NCBI GenBank assembly: GCA_023525715.1
Contig: CM042015.1
Location: forward strand, 89,762,250-89,826,249
From: Cichorium intybus
Lineage: Eukaryota > Streptophyta > Magnoliopsida > Asterales > Asteraceae
Length of the DNA stretch: 64,000 nt
Direction: 5' to 3'
Within the stretch, counting starts at the first letter, position 1, and each line of letters begins with the position of its first letter. Made by a program: the position numbers and the translations under genes. The notes under the pieces were generated by a model that was not told the DNA's origin, ran no database searches, and was given only the letters and a program-made list of their open reading frames with translations. Shown piece after piece: positions 9,475 to 20,689 of this stretch.

Positions 9475-11025
9475 ATTAGGATTTGTTATTAAATTTCATA
9501 TATTCGTAAATAAATATCAAAATATTATATATTTACTATGTCTAAACTTTCAATATCATACATATATCCTAATTTAACTTCTAAAAAATCATATTTGTTC
9601 AATTTTTTTTTAATATTTTTATAATTAATTTTTTGTAAATTAAAATCATTATAACTATAAAAAATTTAGAATGAAAGAAATAACCCTACTTTTATTTTGT
9701 TGAAATACTTTCAATTTTTCTATTTTCAATCACAAACGTAAAAATCAGGGGCATGTGCAATGTTGTCGTCAGGTGACGACGTTAGTGGCATCATTTTCGA
9801 TGGCGGTTGACATTGGTGGATGGGTTTGATGTCGTTGCAGGGACGATGGTTGTGCTAGTGACTATCGCAAGTCCAATTTTCACGTGAAATCTAGCGAAGT
9901 TATTTGTGGGATTTCCTAGATTTTGAATTGCAGAAGTATCTTTATGCCTACTTGCAACCACTAAGTTGACAAATGTCATTTAGGGGTTTGAAATAATAAA
10001 GTTAAAGAAGGAACTTAGGGTTTTAAGGAACACACTTTTTGTTTTTGTTGCCGTCGTATAAACACGAAACGGTGATTACGTACATCTACAAGTCAGGAAT
10101 TAATGTAAAGGAATACAAAGCTTTTGACACATGGTTTAGTGATCATGGTTGAATCTGCTTACATATTTCGTCGACAAGTTTGAAACTTCAATAAATTGAT
10201 ATACTCTTCTTGATTATTAAAAATCAAAAGTTTTGATTCTTAAATATTCCACAATTTATTATGCTTGTATATGAACTTATGTATTTATGAAATTCGAATT
10301 TTGTATTAGCTAGAGCATTTTTATGCATGATGTTATTAAAATCTACATTTTTGAAACCGATAAGGATAAAAGTTAGATTAAAAAAAATACTATGGATCAA
10401 ATATGATATTTTAAATATTTAGTAATGGTATAGATAATATTTAAAACTTAGCTTTATAATTTGGGTATAATGGTCAAATGTTAGAAATATTTAAATACTT
10501 ATAAAATTTAGGGATAATTACTTGATAGGGTAATGAACTTTTAAAATTGTTCATCTTTGGTCATTGAACTTATTTTTATACTTAATTTACCCATGAACTT
10601 TTTTAAATTGTTAACATTTAGTCATTTATGTTTTTCTTGTACACATATGACTATTAAACTTAGTTTTTTTGTACACATATGATCAATAACTTAATTGTCA
10701 TAATTATACAAAAAAATAAGATTAATGATCATATATATACAAGAAAAACAAGTTTAATGGTTATATATGTAACAAAAAAAACATAAGTGCCAAAATGTGG
10801 ACAAAAAAACATAAGTGACTAAATGTGTACACGAGATAAAGTTCATTATTTTTACAGATCATTATCAGAAAAGCTTAATTGCCCAAATATGATATTTGGA
10901 AACTTATTTAGGATATATATGATATTTAGAATTTAGGCCGTGTAAATATGATATTTTTGTGTTTATTTAGGGAATATATGAAATTCTCTCTAATTAGTAA
11001 TTATTATATCTAGATTCTTAAATGA
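9475..11025. other. Promoter-side insertion in front of F-box copy 1
   Basis: In copies 2 and 3 the start codon is followed upstream, within about 60-100 bp, by a block reading like 'cccctaaactctaaaac'. In copy 1 the equivalent block appears only near 11037, so about 1.5 kb lies between. The inserted DNA is AT-rich and non-coding and contains a foldback MITE at 10528-10883. A short palindrome-like 'cgtcaggtgacgacg' occurs near 9767. Confidence 0.55.
10528..10883. mobile_element. Foldback MITE
   Basis: The left end GGGTAATGAACTTTT is mirrored at the right end by a reverse complement reading GGGCAATTAAGCTTTT. Inner arms (tttagtcatttatgtttttc and its mirror near 10780-10830) are also inverted, so most of the 356 bp can fold back. 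No TSD was fixed. Confidence 0.5.
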
Positions 11026-11900
11026 AGTTCTTTTTCGCCCCTAAACTTTGAAATGTTATAATTTAATCCCTAGAAAAACTTAGAATTCTTTTTATCTTCG
11101 AACAATTTTTTTAATTATTCATTATTATTCGACTGTGAAAAACCCTTTAGGAATATATAATAGTTATAAAGTTATGCTAAGCAATCACGGTTGTAGCACT
11201 AGCAAGATATCTTATAATGTTGCAAGCTAAATCAAATAACTTTAATGGAATTGCACTTGTTTACTTTTGTTTGACTTGAAAACAGATCTAATGTGAAATC
11301 CTATATATCAAAAGAGAAGTCCATTGGAGAACAATTACGACACATCCAACTAGTTATCCAAGGAAGATTTTGTACAAATTGGACAGAATCAAGATTAAGA
11401 AAGAGTTTCTCAACTGAAAAAGGGAAGCACACTACATAAAATATGCACATTCTTTTCCCAAGAAATAAAGGTTCATGAGTAGTTGGCTCAAGATCGGTGA
11501 ACAAAGGTAACCCCATTCTTGATGGGTATAACTTAAAGGTATCAACCATGTATACAGAAATCGACCACGTTGTAACACCCACTTCGTTATATGCAAATCG
11601 AGTGTAATAGGCTGGAAGATTGATTTCTTAATGTTGACTTTGACTTGAAAATCCCATTCTTGGTTAAAAAAAAAAAAAAAAAAAGACCATGGTGTCTTGA
11701 ATATGAATTGTGTCGGCTGATAAATTAATTAGATAATCGATCGTACTTTGATGATTATAGGGATATGATGTTCTGACATGATATGCACATCGTTAAGTTG
11801 AATTCATCATGAGGTGAATGGAGGCATGTTGCCTTTGTTTTATTATGTAGATAGACTTTCGGAATTAATGTTTGGACATTTAAGTAATATAGGTTAAGTT
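11026..11900. repeat. F-box upstream duplicate block (partner of 34480-35330)
   Basis: Collinear similarity with 34480-35330: 'cccctaaact...', 'cctttaggaatat', 'cactagcaagatatcttat', 'gatgggtataactt', 'cgtactttgatga', 'gaaggcatgttg/ggaggcatgttg' and 'attatgtagatagactttt' occur in the same order in both. It represents the upstream part of the duplicated F-box segment. Confidence 0.8.
11301..11582 (-). pseudogene. Unrecognised open frame shared by the two F-box flanks
   Basis: 93 codons, MGVTTWSISVYMVDTFKLYP and on to FLGKRMCIFYV. The duplicate at 34816-35016 keeps the same frame for part (VDSLKLYPSRIG, FMGKERLYFL). I do not recognise the family; it vaguely recalls F-box-associated C-terminal domains. 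Without a partner exon it is probably a decaying gene fragment. Similarity in the shared frame could also be just DNA homology. Confidence 0.3.
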
Positions 11901-12360
11901 CAACCGAGACCTACAAAAACAAGGAACCAATGAAGTATTCATTTCTCGTAAACAAGTCACAACTCATTAATGATGAAGAACAATAATAATAATGTTGAAG
12001 ATCTGTAAGAAGACATGAGTAGTAGTAGTATTCAAATGTTTGGCAATATGTCTTTGAAGAAAAATTGAGCAAGACCTATAATGGAAAGGGTGAGAGATTT
12101 GTAAATCTTTTTTTTTTTTTTTTCTGAATAACAAAGAAGGTTTTATAAAAATAAAGATTACAAAAGTATAGAGGAAAAATAAATCAAAGCTGAAAATGAA
12201 ATAAACTCAAAACAACAATAAAGAAGACACCTAACAAATTATGGCATGACTATTGGGTCGTAAAAGACGTGCTATTCTCAAAACAGAAATAAAGATTGCC
12301 AAAATGAACTACCAAATAGCAAACAACTTTGTCATATTACGTTTTCAAGTGATGATATTT
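11901..12360. other. Spacer before the transposon nest
   Basis: Contains an A-tract at 11649-11667 just upstream and a T-run at 12108-12123. No coding sequence is recognised. Confidence 0.5.
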
Positions 12361-12365
12361 ACCAT

Positions 12366-12555
12366 TGTTAGCCTATTAAGGTTTTTATAAGTTTGCGCCT
12401 TATTTAGCCCACTAGGTTTATTTAGCCTATGTATATATTCCTTGCTTTCTTTGTATTTTGTTCAAGAACTTCATTTCACAGTTAATGAAATCTCTCTCAA
12501 ACCCTAGCCTCTCTTCTCTCTATTCTCTTTGAAACTTGATCTTTAATAATCAACA
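12366..12555 (+). repeat. Copia 5' LTR
   Basis: 190 bp, TG...CA. It differs from the 3' LTR at 'tttgcgcc' (3': tttgagcc) and 'ctttaataat' (3': ctttgataat). The low divergence indicates a fairly recent insertion. Confidence 0.95.
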
Positions 12556-12567
12556 TGGTATCAGAGC
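12556..12567 (+). other. Copia primer-binding site
   Basis: TGGTATCAGAGC follows the LTR directly and is complementary to the 3' end of initiator-Met tRNA, the usual plant copia primer. Confidence 0.9.
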
Positions 12568-12582
12568 TAGATTGTTAAGGGG

Positions 12583-12648
12583 TTTTGTTCAAGAACTTCA
12601 TTTCACAGTTAATGAAACCTCTCTTCTCTCTATTCTCTTTGAAACTTG
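12583..12648 (+). repeat. Partial LTR copy in the copia leader
   Basis: This stretch repeats LTR positions 12456-12538 except that 17 bp (12491-12507 in the LTR) are missing. The leader therefore carries a shortened second copy of the LTR 3' part, just downstream of the primer site. Confidence 0.85.
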
Positions 12649-12849
12649 TATTTTCGTCACTTTTGGTATGATTTTCTGCTTCATTTATGTGTACCGATTG
12701 ATATTTTCGGCTCGATTTGGTTGATTTTCTGCTTCGGTTCTGGGTTGAATGTTTGATTTTGAGAGTTAATTGTTGCTGCTATTATTGGGTTGTTTGTTCA
12801 TCTGCATAAGGGCAATTTTGGAATATTTGCTTGACTGTCTATTGATATT

Positions 12850-13410
12850 ATGGCTCCAAGAGATGACTCTCTTCAGTCCATTAGCACACAACTGGATGGT
12901 AAAAACTATGCATATTGGAGTTATGTAATGAAGAATTTTTTACGGGGCAAGGCTATGTAGGGGATTGTTACAGGTATAAAGGGAAAACCAACAGATGACA
13001 AGGCTGCCAATTTTGCTATTTTATTGGAATCTTGGGAGACTGATAATTCCAAAATTATTACATGGATTAATAATTCTGTCATTCAGTCAATTGGCACCCA
13101 GTTAGCAAAGTATGACACAGCAAAAGAAGTTTGGGACCATTTGGAAAGGCTGTATACTCAATCTAATTTTGCAAAACAGTATCAGCTAGAATTTGATATC
13201 CGAGCCCTCCAACAAAACAGTCTAAGTATTCAGGATTTTTATGCTTCTATGTCTGATTTGTGGGATCAATTAGCTCTCACTGAATCCGCAGAACTAAAGG
13301 CTTTCAAGCCTTACATTGCCAGAAGGGAAGAGCAGAGATTGGTCCAGTTTTTGATGGCATTAAGGTCTGATTTTGAAGGCTTACGTGGGACAATCCTTCA
13401 TCGTACTCCT
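12850..13410 (+). pseudogene. Copia gag, 5' part (nonsense codon, then nested insertion)
   Basis: The ATG at 12850 reads MAPRDDSLQSIST, then LDGKNYAYWSYVMKNFLRGKAM and a TAG at codon 37 where the family has Trp (a TGG to TAG change). After the stop the frame continues for gag: IVTGIKGKPTD, WETDNSKIITWINNSV, AKEVWDHLERLYTQ, FYASMSDLWDQLAL, QFLMALRSDFEGLRGTILHRTP. The LDG-NY--W motif and retrotransposon-gag block are typical of plant copia gag. At 13410 the frame is cut exactly between codons by the gypsy element and resumes at 28744 (LPTVDSVVHEL). Confidence 0.85.
13406..13410. other. Target site duplication CTCCT (left)
   Basis: CTCCT before the gypsy 5' LTR equals 28739-28743 after the 3' LTR, the 5-bp duplication expected of an LTR retrotransposon. 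Confidence 0.9.
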
Positions 13411-13744
13411 TGTAACGCCAAGATACTCTTTTTATAATTATTATAAAAGGGTAAATTGGTCATTTTACCTTGTAAGGGTAAAATGGTCTTTTGGACAGAA
13501 AAGTATTTGGTTTGAAATAATATTTTAAGTTTTGGACTTAAAATGTTATAAAAACTGATTTTTGGTCGTTTTACCGAAAAAGGGTATTTTGGTCATTTGA
13601 CCAAGTCAACGACCAATTATGTAAAAATATTGTTGGTTGTGGCCAAAATGTAAGAAATGGAAGTTTTATTGTAATAAAACTTGAGTGTTGTGGTCAAAGT
13701 TCAAGAAAATAGAACTTTAGGACCAAAAATGTAAATTTTTGGAG

Positions 13745-13769
13745 TATAAATATAGAGAGTTTGACTCTC
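13745..13769 (+). promoter_or_regulatory. Candidate LTR promoter (TATA box plus hairpin)
   Basis: TATAAATATA is followed at once by an inverted repeat gagagt/actctc. The same arrangement is kept in the other LTRs (26607, 51394, 57653 and 63912 onward) despite changes around it. That supports function, but expression is not shown. Confidence 0.5.
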
Positions 13770-14929
13770 CTCTTTGACCAGCTCATTGTGCAGCTACGGG
13801 AGTGGATTTTGGAGAGAAATTTCTGGAAGATCATGAAGCTTGAGGCAAGGAATTGGAATCATGGTTTGGAATGGGTGATTCCTAAACAATTTAAGGTTAG
13901 TAACTTGATTTTTATCCAAGCTTTTGTGTGTTCTTCACATGATGAACTAGAAACTGAATTTCAGTTATGATTATGTGTTTAAGTTGATGTAATACTTCCC
14001 TTAAGTCATTAGAATAAGGACTTAACTAAAGAAAGTGGAAGTAGGTTGCTATTAGTGATGAATTTGAAGTTTGGGGTTGTTAGAACTAAGAACCCTAATT
14101 CTTCATTTTGATTGATTTGGTTGTTTTAGATGGTTGAAAACCTTGTTAAGGTATAAGGTTTTAGTCCTAGAACAAACCCCAATCGATTAAGGACCTGATT
14201 AAGGCCTTAATGGACCAAAACTGCTTGCTACAGTGCATAAATCGCGGCTGGACAGGAGAGACCTGCAGGCGATAGGCGCGGTGCGCCCAAAAGCCTGGCG
14301 GGGTGCGCCCAGGCGCAGTGCGCCCATGCCTGGGCGGGGTGCGCCCCTCAGACAGGAACTTTGAAACGCTATCTTTTGCGTTGTTTGTCCGTTTTAGCTC
14401 AAATTTGGACCATAGGCTCGTTATGGTCTGAAAAGTTTGGGAAAAATTTTAGATTGAGTTTCCGACCCCTCGGGGGCATTGTAGACCGATCCGAATGTCC
14501 CGGTGAATAGTAAAATTCATATAAAGTTAGTAAACGGAAAGTTTATTAACTAGGCATTGTTTGTAACAATGTTTTATTGAACTCTAGTGTAATAGAGTTA
14601 GTTGAAATGGGTATTAACCTATAAATATGTTGAAAATGATTAAATTATAGGTGCGGGACAAAATTCTACGGATCGTATCGGAAAGCAAGGAACAACAAAT
14701 TAGTTGTAATGATCCTTCAGGTGAGTAATCTCACTGATACCATATGTGATATATGATGATTGAGTTGTTACAGGTTGAAACTGATTGTGGGACGAAAAAG
14801 ATACGTTTGAAGAGACAAGACCGGATAAGCCGTGAGTCATTACGATGACAAGAACGGAACCGTGAGTCTAGGCAATAGCGGCTAATCCGTGAGCCTCAAC
14901 TAATTCTGGATTTTTATATCCAATGGGTG

Positions 14930-15345
14930 CGGCCTATATGGCTATGAATTTTGGATTGTATATCCAACCGGTGCGGCCTCCGGGCTATGTCTCCGATGCG
15001 GCCTTCGGGCTATGATTTGATGCGGCCTGTTGGCTATGACTCCGGTGCGGCCTTCGGGCTATGTCTCCGATGTGGCCTTCGGGCGAGGACTCCGGTGCGG
15101 CCTACGGGCTATGTCTCCGATGCGGCCTTCGGGCTATGATGTTTGGTGCAGCCTGTTTGGCTATGATTTTGTTACAGGTACACGGTACAGCCTGTTTGGC
15201 TATGATATTGTTACAGGTACATGGTGCAGCCATTTGACTATGATATCGGGTTATCAAACCCAGTTGGTGCAGCCTGCGGGCTATGACTTGTATATAAATT
15301 GTTTTGGTGCAGCTTATATAGCTATGACACAAGGTACGGCTGTTA
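14930..15345 (+). repeat. LTR minisatellite (GCGGCCTTCGGGCTATG units)
   Basis: About a dozen imperfect units of roughly 20-40 bp built on 'tgcggccttcgggctatg', drifting into 'tgcagcctgtttggctatga'. The same array is at about 27792-28207 in the 3' LTR. The sister elements keep only a few units here and have instead expanded 'agccgtgagtc' units. Confidence 0.85.
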
Positions 15346-15879
15346 GCCATGAAATATGATGCAGTCCAGTGTGACTAAGTAATATGGGACAGAAATAGTT
15401 GTATATGATTATACGTGCAAATAACTGACGTGGATTGATAAATGCAGGTTATTATGTCATAGTCTGTAAGACTATAACTTAGGATGTGAAATCCTAAAGA
15501 GATATTCGGTCAGCCAGTAAGGCTAGGAGTTTGGATTTGATATCTAGACAAATACATGATTGTATTTAATACGTGTTATTGTAGATTTGATTATTCACTG
15601 AGCTTTGTAGCTCATACCGTTTGTTACTGTCCCTGCAGGTTAACATGATACTGATAGGGGACAAGATAGAGTCCGTGACTCGTGAAGTAGGACTCGTAGA
15701 TGCTGTCAGTAGCAGCCCGGCTTTAAAGGAGTTATGGTATTTTATACTCACCTTGATACACTTGTACCCGTATTTATTAAAATATACCCCTTGTTATGGT
15801 TTTATGTTTTGAAACCAGTGTTTTAAATGAAAAAAATTTTTCAGGGGTGTTTTTGTTTTAAAAGCCGGGTGTTACAAGT

Positions 15880-15892
15880 TGGTATCAGAGCC
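15880..15892 (+). other. Gypsy primer-binding site
   Basis: TGGTATCAGAGCC starts 3 bp after the LTR end and is complementary to initiator-Met tRNA. Confidence 0.85.
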
Positions 15893-18140
15893 GAGGTTTA
15901 AGTGAACTAGGTGTCTATAGAGTAGATTCCTGGACTTAAACCCTGAAACAGTAGACATGATGAACTGTTAGGTGTATATAGTTGTTAGTATACATATATA
16001 ACCTAACTATTGCTGACTTCTAACGTATAAGAAGTATGAGCAGCGGGTATTACTGGGAGGAATTTAGTGCGTGTCACTTTAAGAGGCGGATCAGCCTTTT
16101 CTCAAGACTCCATCGAACGAGGGGCAACGAGACAAGTAGCGGAAAAATCCACATGACGAGCAATGTTAGCTGATGTGGTCAAGTAAATGAAACGGTTGCT
16201 CACCTTGGTTGATATTCAAGGTGAAAGAACAGTAGTTGAGACTACGTGAAAAGCAGTGGACTTCTCAGAAGAAGTTGTCACAAATTGGGTCCAACCTTAT
16301 AGGGAAAGGACCAAAACAGAGCCACTATGTATAGTGATCAGTGCAGGAAAGGCACTAAGGAAAATTGTAGAGTTGAGACTCTACCGTGACATGCTGAAAT
16401 TGCATATGATAGGAGCAGATTGCTCGAGCTTGTTGTATGGGACGGAAGTGGTTCCAGTGTGGAACTATAGAGCACTTCTTATTGAAATACTCACGTGCTG
16501 AATGTGGAGTGACGGGTGATGAACCCAGGAAAGAAAGAAGGAACGAATGGTCGAAAAGGACCCATGGTACCATGAGCATCCCAGTAGATTGTGGGAGGAG
16601 CTCGTGAGGAGACTGATATGGTCGTAGATATCATCGTTCTGAATATAACTCGTGTATGTTATATTTGATCCATGAAGCTATGCTTTGGATCGATGATTCG
16701 ATGTTTTGTTTGAATTTTTCATCAATGATTTTGGATGAAATGTTTGAAATAGCTATTGTAGATAGCAAGTATGTTCAAGATATTGAACACCTGGAAAGTA
16801 GTCTGCCTAGGATTTACGGGACCCTTTTCCCTATGAATCTGAAGCCGATGACTACCAGTGAATCTGAAGCAATTGTGCTTATGAATTGGTTAGCAATGAA
16901 TTATGCTAACATGATTTGTAGAAATATGAACATGATGGTTCAGAAAGCAGAAATGAACGGATGAAAATCCATGGTGAATGACCGTTGTTGAGAATACCGG
17001 TTAGCTTCTTTGCTTAAACTCAGAAAAGAGTTAGTAAAGGAATGATGTTGTAGTTGGCATACGTGGTATGGGCCAAGCTTAATAAAGTGGTGAAAGTAGT
17101 GTACTACTTTAAATAATTTTCGGATGGTTCTTTTGAAAAGAACTTCCAAGATTTCTGCCAGATTGGCAAGAAGAGCTTATGATTAAGCTGGTATTGGGAG
17201 CCGTTCCTGTTATCTAGGCTCTGTGTTGATTGGCCTCTGCAGAGATGGCAGAGTGGTAAAACAATTGGAAGAAATTGTTTTAAAATTGGGATCTCATGTG
17301 ACTGTAGTGTCATCAGATGGAGCCCTATCTGCTTGAAAAGAAGAAAGATAAGTTAATGTGTATGTCCATTGACTACTGAGAATGTGATATTCTCGAAACC
17401 AGATTAAATATGAGGTACATTGTACCAGATACTAGAGTTACTTCACTGAGTTCAGTGATATGTAAATTCTCCAAGTATGAAAATTTGGTTAAAAGAAGTT
17501 TCAACTCTTTGGGCATGATAATACTGCCAAAGATGATGAACTAAATCCAGTGGGATAGATGATGTGGTAAAACTAGAACCGCCTGAGGAATCCGACTGAA
17601 AATTGTAGTTCCTTGGATTGGCGGGTTATTATAGGAGAGTTGTAGAAAACTGCTCCTTGATTGCTGGTTAGCTGACTGAAGTTGACCAAGAAAAAGTGTA
17701 AAATCTGAGTGGTAGAAAGACCACAAATATGTTGTAAAGGTTTGGAATAAACCTTGTGTGAACCTCTAACATTAGCAATGATGCTAAGTGGAGAAGATGG
17801 ATTGGATCATTGAAATGTATCCAACGTTGACTGTGGAAGCATGATATTGCGGTAGCAATTATGAACGTGGCATTTAAGCTTTGGAAACACTACTTGTATG
17901 GTGTAAAGCCTATAGCGATAAGATCATAAAAGTTGAAATACTTAATTGATCAAAAGAAACGGAAGATGAGATAGCAAAGATAGATGGGTTACTTAGAGAT
18001 TTCGGGTATGAAATCTTGTACCATCTCAGAGAGGCATATGTGGTTACAGATGCCTTGAATTAGAAAGAGTAACCTTTGTAGGTTACATCCACATGCGTGA
18101 ATGTGGCAAATTGATTACCTGAGTTGATTCGGGTAGCACA
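15893..18140 (+). pseudogene. Relic gag-protease-RT-RNase H of the gypsy element
   Basis: No long frame survives. Fragments alignable by eye: a protease-like stretch around 16600-16700 (IIVLNITRVCYI..., like the strand before the catalytic aspartate in gypsy proteases), an RT-like stretch around 17190-17420 (R-MAEW-KQLEEIVLKLG, then KKDK--CIDY-like), a connection stretch around 17560-17680 (FLGLAGYYR-like), and an RNase H-like stretch around 17880-18060 (YLYGV, then DHKS-like, LLRDFGYEILYHLREAYVVTDALN). The RT palm with the catalytic aspartates is not found. A stop follows DALN at the place where intact relatives read SRK. The sister copies share this stop. Confidence 0.7.
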
Positions 18141-18164
18141 CACTACAAGAAAACAGTCAAATAG

Positions 18165-18890
18165 CAACGGAAATGTGCTACGGAAGACCTTTCCGTAGCC
18201 AAATTGCTACGGTTTATGCTACAGAATGACTTTCTGTAGCAAATTTACTATGATATTTGCCACGAAATGAAAATTCCGTAGCGAACACAAGAATAACTAC
18301 GATTTTTGTCACGAAATCAAATTTCGTTGCTATATTGCTACCGATTTTGCTATGAACTGGATTTTCGTTGCTATTTAGCTACGAAAATATCTACGAAAAA
18401 GTACAATCCGTGGTTATTGTGCTACGAAAATAGCTACGGAAATACAATCCGTGGTTATTTTGCTACGGAATTATAATTTGTTGTTATTTTGCTACGGAAT
18501 TTTGCTATGAAATTAATTTCCATAGCTGATTTGCTATAAAATGAATTTCCGTAGATACGTAGCTACGGAAATGCTCTACGGAATTATGGTCCGTAGTTGT
18601 TTTGCAATGGAATCAATATACGTTGGTACCCTTGTTACGGATTTTGTTACGTCATTTATTTCCATAAATATTTAACTATGGAACTTGTTTTTATAAAAAT
18701 TTAGCAACGGAATTTTGTTACGAAACTAGTATAGCTATGGATTTTATTTTTATAGGGATTTAGCAACAGAATTTTGTTACGAAACTAGTATGCTACGAAA
18801 TTTTCTTTCGTAGTTAGTAAGCTATAGAAATTTGCTACGAAATTTTGTTTCGTAGCTAGTAAGTTGTAGAAATTTGCTACGGAAATTAAT
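18165..18890. repeat. Left subterminal repeat array of the CACTA
   Basis: More than twenty imperfect copies of 'gctacggaa', 'ttccgtagc' and 'gctacgaaat', which are probable transposase-binding repeats of this family. Confidence 0.85.
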
Positions 18891-19084
18891 GTCGGGATGT
18901 TTTGTAATATAGGGTGAATTTCGTATATACATTTATTAAACAGTAAAATATCGTATTCGCCCAACTTAAAGTCTAAATATCGTATATACCCTTGTTAATG
19001 TTCAAAATATCGTGTTTGCCCAAAAAAATACAAATTTAATATATTTTTTAATTTTATAATCAATTTTTAAATATTAAATTAAGA

Positions 19085-19290
19085 GAAAATAACATGAATG
19101 ATCCCTTGGTATGTGGTAACTTGCACGTTTGGTCCTTAATTCTATTTTTTAACGCGTACCGTCCCTATTTGTTAGTTTTGTTACACGTTTGGTCCCTCGC
19201 AGACATAAAAAAGTCTATTTTGCACTTAGCAATTTTTTTTTTAAATTTTTTTCTTTATCTATTTATTATTTTTAAATGAAAAAAACCAAT
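19085..19290. repeat. Single arm of a long-TIR repeat family
   Basis: 'cacgtttggtcc' and 'ggtccctcgcagacataaaa' match in order the left arm of the element at 42645-43726. No inverted partner was found here, so it is a fragment. Confidence 0.5.
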
Positions 19291-19329
19291 TATTCCCACC
19301 CAATCGCTTCAACCCTAAAAAATCACAAA

Positions 19330-20300
19330 TTCACATCCTGCATTTGGGTTTACTGAAATCCCGACCACCACCATGCCATTCTGAAATTCCGACCATGCCT
19401 CTCTGAAATTCGATCACCACCATCCCCTTTACTAAAAGTCAGACCACAACAATCGGTTTTACTGGAATCACCGTGTTCAACCCTATATCTCGGAGTCTTT
19501 ACTGAAACCACGACCACCAACGCCATTGGTTTGGTGTGAATCAAAGCCAACACCACCGTCTGTGACGTGATACGGAGCCACTCCCACAATCGATCGGAGC
19601 CACTGGGACAATCGTCGCCTTCGCTTTTGCGTTCCTCCCAGTATTGTTTATGTGTTCTTCCAAAAAATCACGATTCGATTTCTGGAAACCGATCCCCTTT
19701 CTGGACGGATTCTCAATTCGCACGCCGACATCGACCTCAATGCTTTCATCGGAGTTCAGCAGATGCAAACCCGAATCGATCCAACCCAATTTGGAACCCG
19801 ACCTAGATTTCGATTTTCTTTTCGACAACGGTGTTTTGGTGGTGAGAGAGATGTGCAAGATCCACAGTGAGAGAGAGGTGGCCGGCGTCGGTGGTGAGAT
19901 GTAGTTGCCGGCGTCGACGGTGAGATGTGGCCGGCGGTCGGCAGTTGTAGGGAGAGAGGGAGAGATTTGATCGTGAGAGATGGAGAGGAAAATATGGTGT
20001 CGGCTAGGGTTTTTTCCATTATATATGAGTTCAGCAATTTTTCCTTTATATTTTTAACGAGATACCATATTTAAGAATAGATGGGAGCTGGCGACGATGA
20101 GCGGCGACTTATGGTGGCTTCGACAACGAGGAAGAAAGGGGAGGAAGACTAGGAGCTCTGTACGTATGGGAGATTTGAACTTTGAAGAGAATAGAAGAGA
20201 AGTGTGTGGTATAGTTACAAATGTTCAAGCGGACTATTCCAAATGTTTTGAACCTTAAAGCGGGCTGTTCCAAATTTTTGTGATACCGAAGCGGGAATGT
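19330..20300. other. GC-richer CACTA cargo, origin unknown
   Basis: Several short overlapping ORFs on both strands (about 19350-20037), rich in Ser/Arg/Thr. None is recognised and no frame stands out. It could be captured host DNA or old repeat sequence. Confidence 0.35.
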
Positions 20301-20366
20301 TTTAATTGGGGTTTCTCAAAATTTTAAAGTTAATTTGATTTGTGGTTTCTCAAAAATATAATATAT

Positions 20367-20640
20367 ATAAACTTTTATTGGTATTTTAATTATATATAAA
20401 CAAATTAGTGTCACAAAATATAAACTTTTATTGGTATTTTAATTATATATAAACAAATTAGTGTCACAAAATATAAACTTTTATTGGTATTTTAATTATA
20501 TATAAACAAATTAGTGTCACAAAATATAAAAATACAAAATAGATATGGAAATAGTGTCAATTAGCCCTAAAATAGATATGGAAAACTTTTATTGTTATTT
20601 TAATTATATATAAGCAAATTAGTGTCACAAAATATAAAAA
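20367..20640. repeat. 53-bp tandem repeat, three copies plus a diverged fourth
   Basis: 'acttttattggtattttaat' starts at 20371, 20424 and 20477 (period 53). A variant begins at 20585. Each unit ends 'aaacaaattagtgtcacaaa'. Confidence 0.9.
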
Positions 20641-20689
20641 TACAAATAGTGTCATCTAGTTTTTTAATTAAATTAAAATGTTTACATGA

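Larger units (their letters stand above)
13411..15876 (+). repeat. Gypsy 5' LTR (2466 bp)
   Basis: TATA-like TATAAATATA at 13745-13754 is followed by a 6-bp-stem hairpin gagagt-ttg-actctc (13755-13769), a plausible start-site region. GC-rich tandem units with 'ggtgcgccc' lie at 14275-14348. A minisatellite of 'gtgcggccttcgggctatg' units spans about 14930-15345, with 'accgtgagtc' units just before it. ORFs over the minisatellite are repeat artefacts. Confidence 0.9.

Noticed and set aside
14951..15359. Overlapping ORFs with repeated CGLRA and RPSGYD blocks in the LTRs (also 27813-28221)
   Set aside because: They follow the LTR minisatellite period and occur on both strands; not a conserved protein.
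19541..20037. Several ORFs of 70-105 codons on both strands in the CACTA interior
   Set aside because: No domain, overlapping frames, no splice structure that extends them; listed only as unknown cargo.
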